DNA of 64,000 nucleotides from Marinobacter pelagius (GCF_900114925.1 NZ_FOUR01000004.1:62001-126000); one strand, 5' to 3'. Counted from the stretch's first letter, positions 52,534 to 62,226 are shown. A program made the numbers and translations. The notes: generated by a model not told the origin, from the letters alone.

Positions 52534-53358
52534 TTACTGCCGGATCAGCCTCGGCCCGGCACTCCCCTCTGCCTGCGTGCTTCGCCAGGGATTGATGTCC
52601 AACCCGCCACGGCGGGTGTAGCGCGCGCACACCGCCAGTTCCGTTGGCTGGCACTGCTTCATTAAATCGGTGAACACCGTTTCCACGCAATGCTCGTGGA
52701 AATCCTGCTTGTTCCGGAAACTGACGATGTACCGCAGCAACGCCGAACGGTCGATCTTCGGCCCGGTGTAACGGATCAGGAGCGTGCCCCAGTCCGGCTG
52801 GCCGGTCACCGGGCAGTTACTCTTGAGCAGGTGTGAACACAATTGCTCGGTCACCACCTCTGCACTCTGTTCAACAGCCAGCGATTCCGGCGCGTACTGG
52901 TACACCACGTCGCCCACCGGCTCATCATCGATCAGCTGGTAACCCTCGGGGCGACCGATCGCTTGCCCGCTCTCATCGACACTGTGCAGGTTCACCCGGA
53001 CCGCGGCGCCACAGGCGCTGGAGAGATCGCTGACGACCGTCTCCACCAGTTGCTCCGGCGTGGAGAAAACATGCTGGTTCAGCGAATTGAGATACAGCTT
53101 CAGGGACTTGGATTCGATGATGGACGGCGATGCCGCCGGCACGAAGATCTCCGCCCAGGCGACGGCAGGCACACCACCAGGCCGGAGCCAGGACACTTCC
53201 CAGGCCTGCCAGAGATCCTCGCCGAACCAGGGCCAACGGCCGTCCTCCAGCCCGATCCGGCGGCGATTTTCATCCCGCGCCACCGGGAACAGCAGGTTCG
53301 GGTCGTAAGAATCCGGGTATTCGCTGGATTTACCCAGCGGCGCGTTATGCAAAGCCAT
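52534..53358 (-). CDS. queF: NADPH-dependent 7-cyano-7-deazaguanine reductase
   Basis: 274 residues, the long bimodular form. The QueF motif ESKSLKLYLNS is in the N-terminal half, and the catalytic cysteine is in SNCPVTGQPDWGTL. It reduces preQ0 to preQ1 in queuosine synthesis, upstream of the Tgt and QueA steps encoded about 4 kb away. It is convergent with the cyclase gene, 15 bases apart. Confidence 0.95.
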   Translation of the reverse strand: MALHNAPLGKSSEYPDSYDPNLLFPVARDENRRRIGLEDGRWPWFGEDLWQAWEVSWLRPGGVPAVAWAEIFVPAASPSIIESKSLKLYLNSLNQHVFSTPEQLVETVVSDLSSACGAAVRVNLHSVDESGQAIGRPEGYQLIDDEPVGDVVYQYAPESLAVEQSAEVVTEQLCSHLLKSNCPVTGQPDWGTLLIRYTGPKIDRSALLRYIVSFRNKQDFHEHCVETVFTDLMKQCQPTELAVCARYTRRGGLDINPWRSTQAEGSAGPRLIRQ

Positions 53359-53372
53359 ATTTGTTCCTGAAA

Positions 53373-54146
53373 TCAGTGGCGGATGCCCTTGCCGCGCTCG
53401 AGCATACGCAGGGCAACGAACGCCAGTACAACGATGAAGACCAGAATCATACCAAGAGACACGAACGGATTAACGTCCGAAACTCCCAGTATGCCGAAGC
53501 GGAAGCCGTTCACCATGTACAGGATCGGGTTCGCCATGGACACGCCCTGCCAGAACCCCGGCAGCATGTCGATGCTGTAGAAGACACCACCCAGGTACGT
53601 CAGCGGGGTCAGCACGAAGGTGGGCACAATCGAGATGTCGTCGAACTTGGTCGCCAGCATCGCATTGATAAATCCGCCCAGGGCAAACAGGGCCGAGGTC
53701 AGGAACACCGTCACCACCACCATCGGAAAGCTGTGAATCGACAGCTGGGTGAACGCCAGGGACAGCGCCGTGACAATAACGCCGATACCCAGGCCACGGG
53801 CCATGCCACCGGTCACATAGCCGGCGAGGATCACCCAGTTCGGCACCGGGGATACCAGAAGCTCCTCGATGCTGCGCTGGAACTTCATGGAGAAGAAGGA
53901 CGACACCACGTTGGCGTAGGAATTGGTGATCACCGCCATCATGATCAGGCCAGGCACGATGAACTGCATGTAGTTGAAGCCGCCCATCTCGCCGATCCGA
54001 GAGCCGATCAGGTTACCGAAGATGATGAAGTAGAGCGTCATGGTGACCGCCGGCGGCAACAGCGTCTGCGGCCAGATCCGGGTAAACCGGCGTACCTCAC
54101 GCAGAACGATGGTGTAGAACGCGACCCACAATGCATCAAGCTTCAT
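53373..54146 (-). CDS. ABC-2 type exporter permease, YadH-like
   Basis: 257 residues with six membrane helices. REVRRFTRIWPQTLLPPAVTM at the start and LTYLGGVFYSIDMLPGFWQ are typical of the YadH/NodJ permease group. It overlaps the ATPase gene by 4 bases, so the pair forms one exporter. Substrate unknown; E. coli yadGH is likewise uncharacterised. Confidence 0.92.
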   Translation of the reverse strand: MKLDALWVAFYTIVLREVRRFTRIWPQTLLPPAVTMTLYFIIFGNLIGSRIGEMGGFNYMQFIVPGLIMMAVITNSYANVVSSFFSMKFQRSIEELLVSPVPNWVILAGYVTGGMARGLGIGVIVTALSLAFTQLSIHSFPMVVVTVFLTSALFALGGFINAMLATKFDDISIVPTFVLTPLTYLGGVFYSIDMLPGFWQGVSMANPILYMVNGFRFGILGVSDVNPFVSLGMILVFIVVLAFVALRMLERGKGIRH

Positions 54147-55093
54147 GCCGCACCCTCCACGTTCTTGCGGGCTTCGGCGGCATTCTCTTCCACCATCCGG
54201 ATAAACAGTTCCTCAAGCCGGTTGGCCTTGGTCCGCATGCTGACCACCTTGATCCCGAGCTGATCCAGCTGGGCAAATACCGCATTCAGGGCCTGACCTT
54301 TCTCCACGTCCACTTCCAGGGCTCCCTCGTCATTGATACGGCAGATGACATCGTCCAGCTCCGGCACACCGGAGAGCTCTTTCTCGGTGTCCAGCACGAA
54401 GGTCTCCACGCTCAGCTGCTGCAACAGCTCACGCTTGCTGGTGTGCTTGAGAATCTTGCCATGGTCGATGATGGCAATGTTCCGGCACAGGGCTTCCGCC
54501 TCCTCCAGGTAATGGGTGGTCAGGATGATCGTGGTGCCCTCCCGGTTCATCTCTTCCAGGAAGGTCCACATGGACCGGCGCAGCTCGATATCCACGCCGG
54601 CGGTGGGTTCATCGAGAATCAGCAGTTTCGGCTCATGTACCAGAGCCCGGGCAATCATCAGGCGGCGCTTCATGCCGCCGGAAAGCATACGGGCCGGCGT
54701 GTTGCGCTTGTCCCAGAGCCCCAGCTTCTTGAGATACTTCTCGGCGGACACCGAGGCCCGGCTGAGAGGAATACCGTAATAGCCCGCCTGGGTGGTCACG
54801 ATGTCGAACACCTTTTCAAACTGGTTGAAGTTGAACTCCTGGGGCACAACCCCGAGGTTCAGTTTCGCATCCGCCAGGTTGGTGTCGATGTCATGGCCGA
54901 ACACGCGGACCTTGCCGGCGGTCTTGTTCACCAGTGAGCAGACGATGCCCAGCGTCGTGGATTTGCCGGCGCCATTGGGGCCCAGCAACGCGAAGAAATC
55001 CCCTTCCCTGACATGAAGATCAATCCCTTTCAGGGCCTGGAACCCGTCACCATAGGTCTTGGTGAGGCCCTCAATTTCCAGTGCGTTGGTCAT
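54143..55093 (-). CDS. ABC exporter ATPase, YadG-like
   Basis: 316 residues with a single ATPase cassette. Walker A is LLGPNGAGKSTTLGI, the signature LSGGMKRRLMIARAL and Walker B LLILDEPTAGVD. A C-terminal extension of about 90 residues (LDTEKELSGVPELDD and on) is normal for this family. It is coupled to the permease downstream by a 4-base overlap. Confidence 0.93.
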   Translation of the reverse strand: MTNALEIEGLTKTYGDGFQALKGIDLHVREGDFFALLGPNGAGKSTTLGIVCSLVNKTAGKVRVFGHDIDTNLADAKLNLGVVPQEFNFNQFEKVFDIVTTQAGYYGIPLSRASVSAEKYLKKLGLWDKRNTPARMLSGGMKRRLMIARALVHEPKLLILDEPTAGVDIELRRSMWTFLEEMNREGTTIILTTHYLEEAEALCRNIAIIDHGKILKHTSKRELLQQLSVETFVLDTEKELSGVPELDDVICRINDEGALEVDVEKGQALNAVFAQLDQLGIKVVSMRTKANRLEELFIRMVEENAAEARKNVEGAA

Positions 55094-55344
55094 AGCTCAT
55101 CCCGGATCCGATGGATTTCGGTGGCAGCCCGCACAGCCGCCCACGCCAAAAAGTAGAGTGCTATTCATTGTGGCAACCTCGTGAAATTCAAGGGTATGCC
55201 GGGTAGCTCCGGCAAAACCGCCAAACTGCGACAGGAATCGCGATATCGGCCAATCGCCATCCCTATAATGCAGTTACAACAACTTACAAAACGCTGGCCA
55301 GACTCTCCGCCGCCAGCTTTCAAGACCGGGATGTACGCCGAAAC

Positions 55345-56463
55345 ATGAAATTCGTTCACCGAACTGCGCCCCTGACCGTCCTCCTGAGCACCCTTGCCCT
55401 GGCCGGCTGCCTGGGCAGCGATGACGGCGGCGGCACGGCCGCGGACACCGGCCAGCTCAATTTCAATGGATTCAGCGGCCTGGACTTCCGGACGGCGAGC
55501 CAGAGCGGCACCACCAACGTCGACGGCCAGTTCCGCTATTATCCCGGCGAGACTTTAAGCTTTCGGGTCGGAGATCTCGTCCTGGCAGACGGGGTCCCTG
55601 CCAGACCCCACGTTACCCTGCTGGAATTCTTCCCCGACCTTCGCAGCGCCCTCCAAACACCGACGGTCGACGCGGAAGGCCTTCGCACCCATACCCGGAC
55701 GGAGCTGAACCTGCTGGACAATGGCCCGCTGATGAACATGACCCGCCTGCTGATGTCGCTGGACTGGACCCAGGGCGTGCAGGAAGACGAGGGCATCGAA
55801 ATCCGCCAACGGGTGATCGATCAGCTGAACGCGGCCTTACCCTTGCTTGATGCTCCTATTGATTTCAACGTACCGACCACAGAGTTCACCGCCATGGGCA
55901 CAACGCCCTCACCTGCGAACCAGCTACTGGCCAGGATCTGCTTCCATCCGAAGGGAGATGAACTCTGCGAATCGCCTCCCACCCCCGAGCAGATCCAGAA
56001 TGCCCCGGAACGGCCGGAAAACGAAGAAGACTGGGACCCGGATGTGGAATACCGGCAGGACCTGCAGGCCAAGCGGAATCGAATCCTCGAAGCCATCCGG
56101 ACCCTGGATGAGATCGACAACGAAGATGCGCGGACCTACCTGCGCCGGGAACTGAAGGACATCACCACCACTGTCAGCAACGGCTATTACCTGGATGAAG
56201 ACGTGGCCAGCCACCCCGCCAGTGACACCGGAATCAAGAGCGTCCGGGTGCAACGCATCGGAGGCGACACGGCCCTCGCGGAGATCGAGGCCATCAGCAC
56301 TCGCCCAGAGGATGTCACCATACACGCGTGGAGCTGGCAGAGTGCCGAGGTGGACTATTTCGTCAGTGGGGACAGCGGTGGTGAATCGGAACTGGTGATG
56401 AGCTTCCGCCCCGAAAACACCTACCGCTGGGTACGCAAGAGCCTGCGGGTGATTATCCGCTGA
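55345..56463 (+). CDS. Predicted lipoprotein of unknown function
   Basis: 372 residues. A lipoprotein signal with LALAGC (Cys about 22) is followed by a Gly/Asp-rich spacer. An N-terminal module reads GLDFRTASQSGTTNVDGQFRYYPGETLSFRVGDLVL, given here in parts: it resembles the small beta module common in bacterial lipoproteins (GLxYxTxxxxGxTxxxGxFxY). The rest is acidic and helical with two cysteines (FHPKGDELC region). No family is recognised beyond that. A TATAAT at 55264-55269 may be its -10. It converges with the HD-GYP gene and overlaps its end by 11 bases. Confidence 0.8.
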   Translation: MKFVHRTAPLTVLLSTLALAGCLGSDDGGGTAADTGQLNFNGFSGLDFRTASQSGTTNVDGQFRYYPGETLSFRVGDLVLADGVPARPHVTLLEFFPDLRSALQTPTVDAEGLRTHTRTELNLLDNGPLMNMTRLLMSLDWTQGVQEDEGIEIRQRVIDQLNAALPLLDAPIDFNVPTTEFTAMGTTPSPANQLLARICFHPKGDELCESPPTPEQIQNAPERPENEEDWDPDVEYRQDLQAKRNRILEAIRTLDEIDNEDARTYLRRELKDITTTVSNGYYLDEDVASHPASDTGIKSVRVQRIGGDTALAEIEAISTRPEDVTIHAWSWQSAEVDYFVSGDSGGESELVMSFRPENTYRWVRKSLRVIIR

Positions 56464-57766
56464 TCAAACGACTGAAATTCCAGCGGGATTCCGCGCCGGT
56501 GACGTCATACCGAGAAGGATCCAGACCTTCCGAACCGTGCGGCAGACATTCCTTCACGATCAGCGCTTCGTTGACGTCCCGGCTTTCATTGTAACGGGCA
56601 AGGTCAATGATGTGCGCAGACTTCAGGGGCTTGTGCTCCTGGTCGGTCATCACCATAACCTTCGGCCACAACCGGCGTTCCGGGGAATGGGAAACCACGA
56701 TGCCACGCTGGCCGTCGCTGAGTTCCACCAGGCTGCCTGTCGGATAGACACCAATCGCCTGGATGAAATTCTCCACCAGGTCTTCCTGGAACTCGATATT
56801 CCTCATGTCATACAGCAGGCTGACGGCCTTGGCCGGTGTCATGGGGTCGTCGCCACCATCCCGGGGACCGATCAGACTCTCGAAATACTCGGCAATACCG
56901 GCGACTTTCGCCATCAGCGGAATACGGGTACCGCGGACACCCTGGGGGAAACCGGAACCGTTGTGCCGTTCCCGGTGCCCGCCTACCACGCTGAGCACGG
57001 CACGGGACACGCCAGTGCCCTCGAGCATGGCGAGACCCTTCTCAACATAGGTGCGGTAACGGGCATAATCCTCGGCGCTGAACTGCCCTTCGTGATTCAG
57101 CAGGGAGCGCGGCAGAACCGTCTTACCAACCTGGGACAACAGGCAGCCCATGCCCAGGTGATTCAGGAGTCCTTCATTCAGACCGAGGTGACGACCGCAC
57201 ACCAGGGCCCAGATCGAGGTATTGAGCGAGTGGCGGTATATGTAATCATCGTGGGCACGGATCCGGCTCAGCCACAGCAGTGCATCGGGGTGACGAATCA
57301 CACTGGCGACCATTTTTCGGGTTATCTCAGCTACCGGGCGAAGATCAGCCTCACCGCCTTCCTGCAGGGATTCGAAGGCACGCTCCAGGGCAAGCTCGGC
57401 GTCGTCGAGAAGTTGACGGGATACCTTGATTTCTTTTTTCAGGGTGGTGGTGGTCTCGTACGTGACCGGTTCCTGGATCGCGAGTGGCGGCAGCTTGAGC
57501 TCCTCGCGATCACCGCCTCGCCTGAGGGTACGGCGCCCGAAAGCCGGCTTGATCTCGCCCTGCTCGAATTTCGTGGTATCGCGCACTTCAGCGACGTCGA
57601 TCATCACCCAGCGGCAATGGGATTTCAGCGCCCGGATGTCGTCCTCGGAGCGAATGTAGAAACCCTGGATCGGAAACGGTGTCTGGTGCCAGGGCCGGTC
57701 CAGATCGGACACAAACATGCCCACTTCCAAGTCATGAACCGCAACTTTTCTCTGTTGGACGCCCAC
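56453..57766 (-). CDS. DUF3391 / HD-GYP-like protein, degenerate catalytic site
   Basis: 437 residues. The N-terminal DUF3391 domain (KVAVHDLEVGMFVSDLDRPW) is usual for HD-GYP c-di-GMP phosphodiesterases. In the HD-GYP domain the expected LLHDIGK reads LLSQVGK (about 209-215). HHERWDGSGYP reads HRERHNGSGFP (about 264-274), and the later D in ADxxDA is changed. Metal binding and hydrolysis are unlikely; a binding or scaffold role is possible. AGGGG lies 8 bases before the GTG at 57766; a GTG at 57775 is an alternative. Confidence 0.88.
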   Translation of the reverse strand: MGVQQRKVAVHDLEVGMFVSDLDRPWHQTPFPIQGFYIRSEDDIRALKSHCRWVMIDVAEVRDTTKFEQGEIKPAFGRRTLRRGGDREELKLPPLAIQEPVTYETTTTLKKEIKVSRQLLDDAELALERAFESLQEGGEADLRPVAEITRKMVASVIRHPDALLWLSRIRAHDDYIYRHSLNTSIWALVCGRHLGLNEGLLNHLGMGCLLSQVGKTVLPRSLLNHEGQFSAEDYARYRTYVEKGLAMLEGTGVSRAVLSVVGGHRERHNGSGFPQGVRGTRIPLMAKVAGIAEYFESLIGPRDGGDDPMTPAKAVSLLYDMRNIEFQEDLVENFIQAIGVYPTGSLVELSDGQRGIVVSHSPERRLWPKVMVMTDQEHKPLKSAHIIDLARYNESRDVNEALIVKECLPHGSEGLDPSRYDVTGAESRWNFSRLISG

Positions 57767-57924
57767 GAGAGTCACCCCTGAAACTTATTCATTTTTAGAT
57801 GTTTGACATTCTGAACCAGCTTACACAAGAGTCCATTACAGTTTCGTACCCCAAAAGATCCAGAAAGTAACGTAACGTAAACAGACTGTAACGCCGTGAC
57901 CTGAATCACACCGCCCAGCCCTGC

Positions 57925-58515
57925 CTATTCGCAGGCGGATTCATCGAAGGCCGGTAGACTGGCACGCAGGGATCCGCGCGGTATTTTACGAGTATAGACA
58001 GTGTAAGGAACCGGCGACGCACGAAGATAATCCATATTTTCGGTCTCGCCTTCGCGCTCTGACTCAGGCGCTACCGGCTCACAGGCAACCAGTAGCTCAA
58101 GGCGACCCTCGATGTCTGCAATTTGGGCATTGCCCTGCCCCGGGTTCACCACGATGCAAGCCGATGGATCCAGGTCTTCCCGACGGACTACCACCCGATC
58201 CACCCCGGCTTCCGCGCAGGCCCGGATCCCGTTCCCGCACTTACCCGCATCATCGTGGGAGTCATCCCGTAAGCGCCATATCCGGGCGCTGCACTGGGTT
58301 TCCACCTTCAAAGCGGTGGAACGGTCGTCGAGGATCCACCAGTCCGGATACTCCGCCGACTCCCAGGACACCCGTACCTGGCGGGATTCACCCTGCGAGG
58401 TTTCGGCCGGAAACATGGCGAAATGGCTGTAATAACTGGCGCAGCCCGGCAAGACGGCGACCATTGGTATAAAAAGAAAGAAGACTCTGTACATCATCCC
58501 TGCTTTGCCAGTCAT
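57925..58515 (-). CDS. Predicted lipoprotein of unknown function
   Basis: 196 residues. The signal MMYRVFFLFIPMVAVLPGC has lipobox LPGC with Cys about 25. The mature part is acidic with six or more cysteines (ETQCSARIW, GKCGNGIRACAEAG, PSACIVV, LVACEP, ESACE), consistent with disulfides in a periplasm-facing domain. No family recognised. Starts at 58515, 58497 or 58494 are possible. It diverges from the iron-binding protein gene. Confidence 0.78.
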   Translation of the reverse strand: MTGKAGMMYRVFFLFIPMVAVLPGCASYYSHFAMFPAETSQGESRQVRVSWESAEYPDWWILDDRSTALKVETQCSARIWRLRDDSHDDAGKCGNGIRACAEAGVDRVVVRREDLDPSACIVVNPGQGNAQIADIEGRLELLVACEPVAPESEREGETENMDYLRASPVPYTVYTRKIPRGSLRASLPAFDESACE

Positions 58516-58605
58516 TCTGGAATCCCTGTATTACGAAAAACTTCATGTTTTTTAGAGTGTTCTGAAGAATACCACCATTTTGCCTGAAATATTCCAAAGG
58601 GGATA

Positions 58606-58642
58606 TTGACTCTGCCGCCAATACAAATGAGAATGGTTGCTG
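58606..58642 (+). promoter_or_regulatory. Promoter with Fur-box-like site for iron ABC genes
   Basis: TTGACT, a 17-base spacer, then GAGAAT. The -10 is embedded in AATGAGAATGGTTG, which matches the Fur pattern (AATGATAATCATT) in most positions of its left half and partly in the right. Placement over the -10 suits Fur repression in iron-replete cells. Confidence 0.5.
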
Positions 58643-58705
58643 TTTTTAGATGCTTGTGACTCTTACAAGCGAAACAAACTCATATCAGGCAGAGGTAACA
58701 CCATC

Positions 58706-59722
58706 ATGCGCATGAAACTGGCAGCAACTGCAGCGATGGCCCTGGCGGCCATGCCACTCTCCGCATCCGCTGACGGCGAAGTCAACATCTACTCCTACCG
58801 CCAGGCATACCTGCTTGAGCCGTTGCTCAACGCATTCGAAAAAGAGACCGGCATCGAGGCCAACGTGGTCTTCGCCAAGCAGGGCCTTGCCGAGCGCCTG
58901 GAGCGTGAAGGCCGCAACAGCCCGGCAGACGTGGTCATGACGGTGGATATCTCGCGCATCAACGAACTGGTCGAGCGCGATCTGGTTCAGGGCGTTGAAA
59001 ACGATGTTCTGAACAAGAACATCCCGGAGAACCTGCGTCATCCGGACGGCAAGTGGTTTGCCCTGACCACCCGTGGCCGCCTGATTTTCGTCTCCAAGGA
59101 TCGCGTGGAAGAAGGTGAAATCACCACCTACGAGCAACTGGCGGATGACAAGTGGGAAGGTCGCATCTGCACCCGCAGCGGCAAGCACCCGTACAACATT
59201 GCCCTGTTCTCTTCCATGATTGCCCACCACGGTGAGGCCGAAACCGAAGAATGGCTGAACGGCCTGAAGGACAACCTGGCCCGCAAACCACAAGGTGGCG
59301 ACCGCGATCAGATCAAGGCCATTGCCGAGGGCGTGTGTGACGTTGCTATCGGTAACAGCTACTACTACGGCAACATGCTGCAGGACGAGAACCAGCGCCC
59401 GATCGCCGAACAGGTTCGCCTGGTGTTCCCGAATGCCGATGATCGCGGCACCCACGTGAACATCAGCGGCATCGCCCTGACCAACAGCGCGCCGAACAAG
59501 GAAAACGCCATCAAACTGATGGAATTCCTGTCCTCGCCGGAGGCCCAGCGCATTTACGCCGAGGCCAACACCGAGTACCCGGCCAACCCGGAAGTGAAGC
59601 CTTCCGGTTTGGTTGCCGAGTGGGGTGAGATCAACCCGGACCAGTTGTCCCTGCAGGAAATTGCCGACAACCGCAATGCCGCAGTGAAACTGGTTGACCG
59701 CGTTGACTACGACGGCGAGTAA
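58706..59722 (+). CDS. Iron(III) ABC transporter substrate-binding protein
   Basis: 338 residues of the FbpA/FutA/IdiA family. A signal peptide (LAATAAMALAAMPLSASA) is followed by GEVNIYSYRQ. The iron-ligand tyrosine pair is in AIGNSYYYGNML, and the hinge region ICTRSGKHPYNIALFSSMI is typical. It binds Fe(III) in the periplasm and hands it to the permease encoded next. The ATG at 58706 is followed six bases later by another (58712). A hairpin separates it from the permease gene. Confidence 0.93.
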   Translation: MRMKLAATAAMALAAMPLSASADGEVNIYSYRQAYLLEPLLNAFEKETGIEANVVFAKQGLAERLEREGRNSPADVVMTVDISRINELVERDLVQGVENDVLNKNIPENLRHPDGKWFALTTRGRLIFVSKDRVEEGEITTYEQLADDKWEGRICTRSGKHPYNIALFSSMIAHHGEAETEEWLNGLKDNLARKPQGGDRDQIKAIAEGVCDVAIGNSYYYGNMLQDENQRPIAEQVRLVFPNADDRGTHVNISGIALTNSAPNKENAIKLMEFLSSPEAQRIYAEANTEYPANPEVKPSGLVAEWGEINPDQLSLQEIADNRNAAVKLVDRVDYDGE

Positions 59723-59750
59723 TCGCCTCGGAATGACAGCATGAGACGAG

Positions 59751-59776
59751 GGAAAGGGCGCTGCGGCGCCCTTTCC
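59751..59776 (+). terminator. Intercistronic hairpin in iron ABC operon
   Basis: A GGAAAGGGCGC / GCGCCCTTTCC 11-bp perfect stem with a 4-base loop and no T-run. It probably limits read-through so the binding protein outnumbers the permease. Confidence 0.65.
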
Positions 59777-59883
59777 TGTGTCAGCCCTATCCGCTCCGAA
59801 AATGACGCCAGTCATTGCAGGGCAACTGACAGCTGACTACAATCCTCAATCTTTCTCAATTCCATTTGACAGACGGGAGCACT

Positions 59884-61572
59884 ATGACCGAGGCCGTAAC
59901 CGCCGCTGATCCGGGGCTTTCCCAGCCCTTGCTGGCAAAACGCGCTTCCCGTCGCTGGATCATTGCCGCCGCCCTGATCACCGCCATTGTGGCGCTCCCC
60001 GTGCTCTCGGTGATCTTCCTGGCCTTCTTCCCGGAAGAGAACATCTGGCCTCACCTCATCGACACCACCCTGCCACGCTACCTGTGGACCACCATCCAGC
60101 TGATGGTCGGCGTTGGCGCCATTACCCTCGCAATCGGTCTGTCCAGCGCCTGGGCAGTGACCATGTGTGAATTTCCGGGGCGCAAGTTCTTCGAATGGGC
60201 CATGCTGCTGCCCTTTGCGGTTCCGGCTTACGTGATTGCCTATGTCTACACCAGCCTGCTGGACTATGCCGGCCCGGTTCAGCGCACTCTGCGCGACTGG
60301 TTTGGCTGGCAGAATGCCTCCGACTACTGGTTCCCGGAGATCCGCAGCCTGGAAGGCGCCACCCTGATGATCGGCCTGGTGCTCTACCCCTATGTTTACC
60401 TGCTGGCCCGGGCCGCCTTCCTGGAGCAATCGCCGTCCCTGTTTGCGGTCAGCCGCAGCCTCGGCCATTCGGCACTGAGCACCTTCTTCCGGGTGGTGTT
60501 GCCCATCGCCCGGCCTGCCGTCGCCGTTGGCCTGTCCCTGGTGTTGATGGAAACCCTGAACGATTTCGGCACCGTCGATTTCTTTGCTGTCCAGACTCTC
60601 ACCGCCGGGCTTTTTGATACCTGGATGAATCTTGGGAACCTGGGCGGTGCTGCGCAGATTGCCACCACCATGCTGGTGTTCGTGGTGATTCTGGTGACTC
60701 TTGAGCGCTACTCCCGTCGCCGGCAGCAGCAATATGCCGCCCGCGACAACCGTGATCCGATCCGCCGCTTCACAATGTCTTTCCCCCGGCAGCTGATCTG
60801 CGTTGCCGTTTGCGCCATCCCGTTCGTCCTCGGTTTCGTAATACCCGCCGGAACCCTCGGACTATACGCCTGGGAATATTTCGAAGAGAGCTGGAACCCG
60901 GACTTCGTGCAGAACACCCTGAACAGCCTGTTCCTGTCCAGCGCTGCCGCCCTGACCACCCTGCTGATCGGTGTGATCCTGGCTTACAGCCGGCGCCTGC
61001 ATAACACCCGTGGCATGCAGATTCTGATGCGGCTCTCCAGCCTGGGCTATGCCATGCCGGGGGCGGTTCTGGCGGTGGGCGTGATTGTGCCCCTGGCGGG
61101 CTTCGATAACTGGCTGGACAGCCTGATGCGCAACACCTTCGGTTTCAGCACCGGCCTGCTGCTCAGCGGCACCGCTTTCGCACTGGTGTTTGCCTATACG
61201 GTCCGCTTCCTGGCGGTGTCTGCCGGCAGCGTGGAGAGCGCCCTGCAGAAGGTCACGCCCAGCATGGACATGGCCTCGCGCTCACTGGGCTACACGCCGG
61301 GCAAGACCCTGGTGAACGTGCACCTGCCGATGCTTCGGGGCACCCTGCTGACCGCCGCCCTGGTGGTGTTCGTGGATTGCATGAAAGAGTTGCCGGCCAC
61401 GCTCATCCTGCGGCCGTTCAACTTCGAGACCCTGGCGACCTACGTGTACCAGTTCGCCTCGGACGAGCGCCTGTTCCACAGCGCCCTGCCCTCATTGATC
61501 ATTGTCCTGGCGGGCATTGTGCCGATCATCCTGATGAGCCGCTCCATCTCCAACACCCGGAGCATTGCCTAG
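59884..61572 (+). CDS. Iron(III) ABC transporter permease, FbpB-like
   Basis: 562 residues with about twelve membrane helices in two homologous halves, the fused-permease plan of FbpB/HitB. EAA-type loops are SRSLGHSALSTFFRVVLPIARPA (first half) and SRSLGYTPGKTLVNVHLPMLRG (second half), quoted in part. GGGAGC lies just before the ATG at 59884. No ATPase gene follows; the next gene is on the other strand. Confidence 0.93.
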   Translation: MTEAVTAADPGLSQPLLAKRASRRWIIAAALITAIVALPVLSVIFLAFFPEENIWPHLIDTTLPRYLWTTIQLMVGVGAITLAIGLSSAWAVTMCEFPGRKFFEWAMLLPFAVPAYVIAYVYTSLLDYAGPVQRTLRDWFGWQNASDYWFPEIRSLEGATLMIGLVLYPYVYLLARAAFLEQSPSLFAVSRSLGHSALSTFFRVVLPIARPAVAVGLSLVLMETLNDFGTVDFFAVQTLTAGLFDTWMNLGNLGGAAQIATTMLVFVVILVTLERYSRRRQQQYAARDNRDPIRRFTMSFPRQLICVAVCAIPFVLGFVIPAGTLGLYAWEYFEESWNPDFVQNTLNSLFLSSAAALTTLLIGVILAYSRRLHNTRGMQILMRLSSLGYAMPGAVLAVGVIVPLAGFDNWLDSLMRNTFGFSTGLLLSGTAFALVFAYTVRFLAVSAGSVESALQKVTPSMDMASRSLGYTPGKTLVNVHLPMLRGTLLTAALVVFVDCMKELPATLILRPFNFETLATYVYQFASDERLFHSALPSLIIVLAGIVPIILMSRSISNTRSIA

Positions 61573-61597
61573 GACCAGGCGGCCTGGAATTGCGGAA

Positions 61598-62083
61598 TTA
61601 CAGGTCCACCCTGGACCGCACATCCTGAACCACAAAACGACCCTGGAACACCGCCACCGGATCAGTCTTCGGCAGTACCGTGGGCTCACCACAGAACACT
61701 TCAGCGGTCAGATCCAGCCGCCCCTTGCCATGGCGGGCAAGACTTTTGCGGAAGCGCTCGGGAATCTCCTCCCCGGGCAACCGGCACACCACATAGAAAT
61801 CGCTGTTGACCGGTTCAAGGTAATCGATGTTGCCACTCTGCACGACCACGGCGCCTCTGAGCCCGAGATCGGCAAGGGCCAGCTCGGTGAGGCTCCAGGC
61901 CGCGGTTACCGCAGCGGAGTAAACACTGCCACCAAAACCGGTGCCCTGATGGTTGCGGTTGGGCTCTAGCGGTGCGCTCAGCACCAGGGCATGGCCGTCC
62001 CAGGAATGCAGCTGAATACCCAGCGCACGGGACAGGGGAATATCTTCGTTGATTCGTTTCTGGAAAAGGGCCAACTGGGTCAT
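61598..62083 (-). CDS. Hotdog-fold thioesterase, YiiD C-terminal-type
   Basis: 161 residues. The segment PNRNHQGTGFGGSVYSAAVTAAW matches the putative thioesterase domain found at the C-terminus of YiiD-like acetyltransferases, here as a stand-alone protein without the N-acetyltransferase part. A single hotdog fold is expected (SGNIDYLEPV central strand). Substrate unknown; an acyl-CoA ligase gene lies next on the same strand. Confidence 0.85.
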   Translation of the reverse strand: MTQLALFQKRINEDIPLSRALGIQLHSWDGHALVLSAPLEPNRNHQGTGFGGSVYSAAVTAAWSLTELALADLGLRGAVVVQSGNIDYLEPVNSDFYVVCRLPGEEIPERFRKSLARHGKGRLDLTAEVFCGEPTVLPKTDPVAVFQGRFVVQDVRSRVDL

Positions 62084-62167
62084 AACTTCCTCCTGATTAA
62101 CAGAAGTTTAGGCCCGAGCCGGCGTTTTCAACATGCGACTAACGTCGGCCAGATATAGCCGGATAAA

Positions 62168-62196
62168 GAAAGGGCCCGGGAAATCCGGGCCCTTTC
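62168..62196 (-). terminator. Terminator after acyl-CoA ligase gene
   Basis: A GAAAGGGCCCGG / CCGGGCCCTTTC 12-bp perfect stem with a 5-base loop, 30 bases after the stop. It is followed on the minus strand by TTTATCC. Confidence 0.83.
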
Positions 62197-62226
62197 GTTG
62201 GAGCGATGGTGCGGAAAAGCGCTGCT

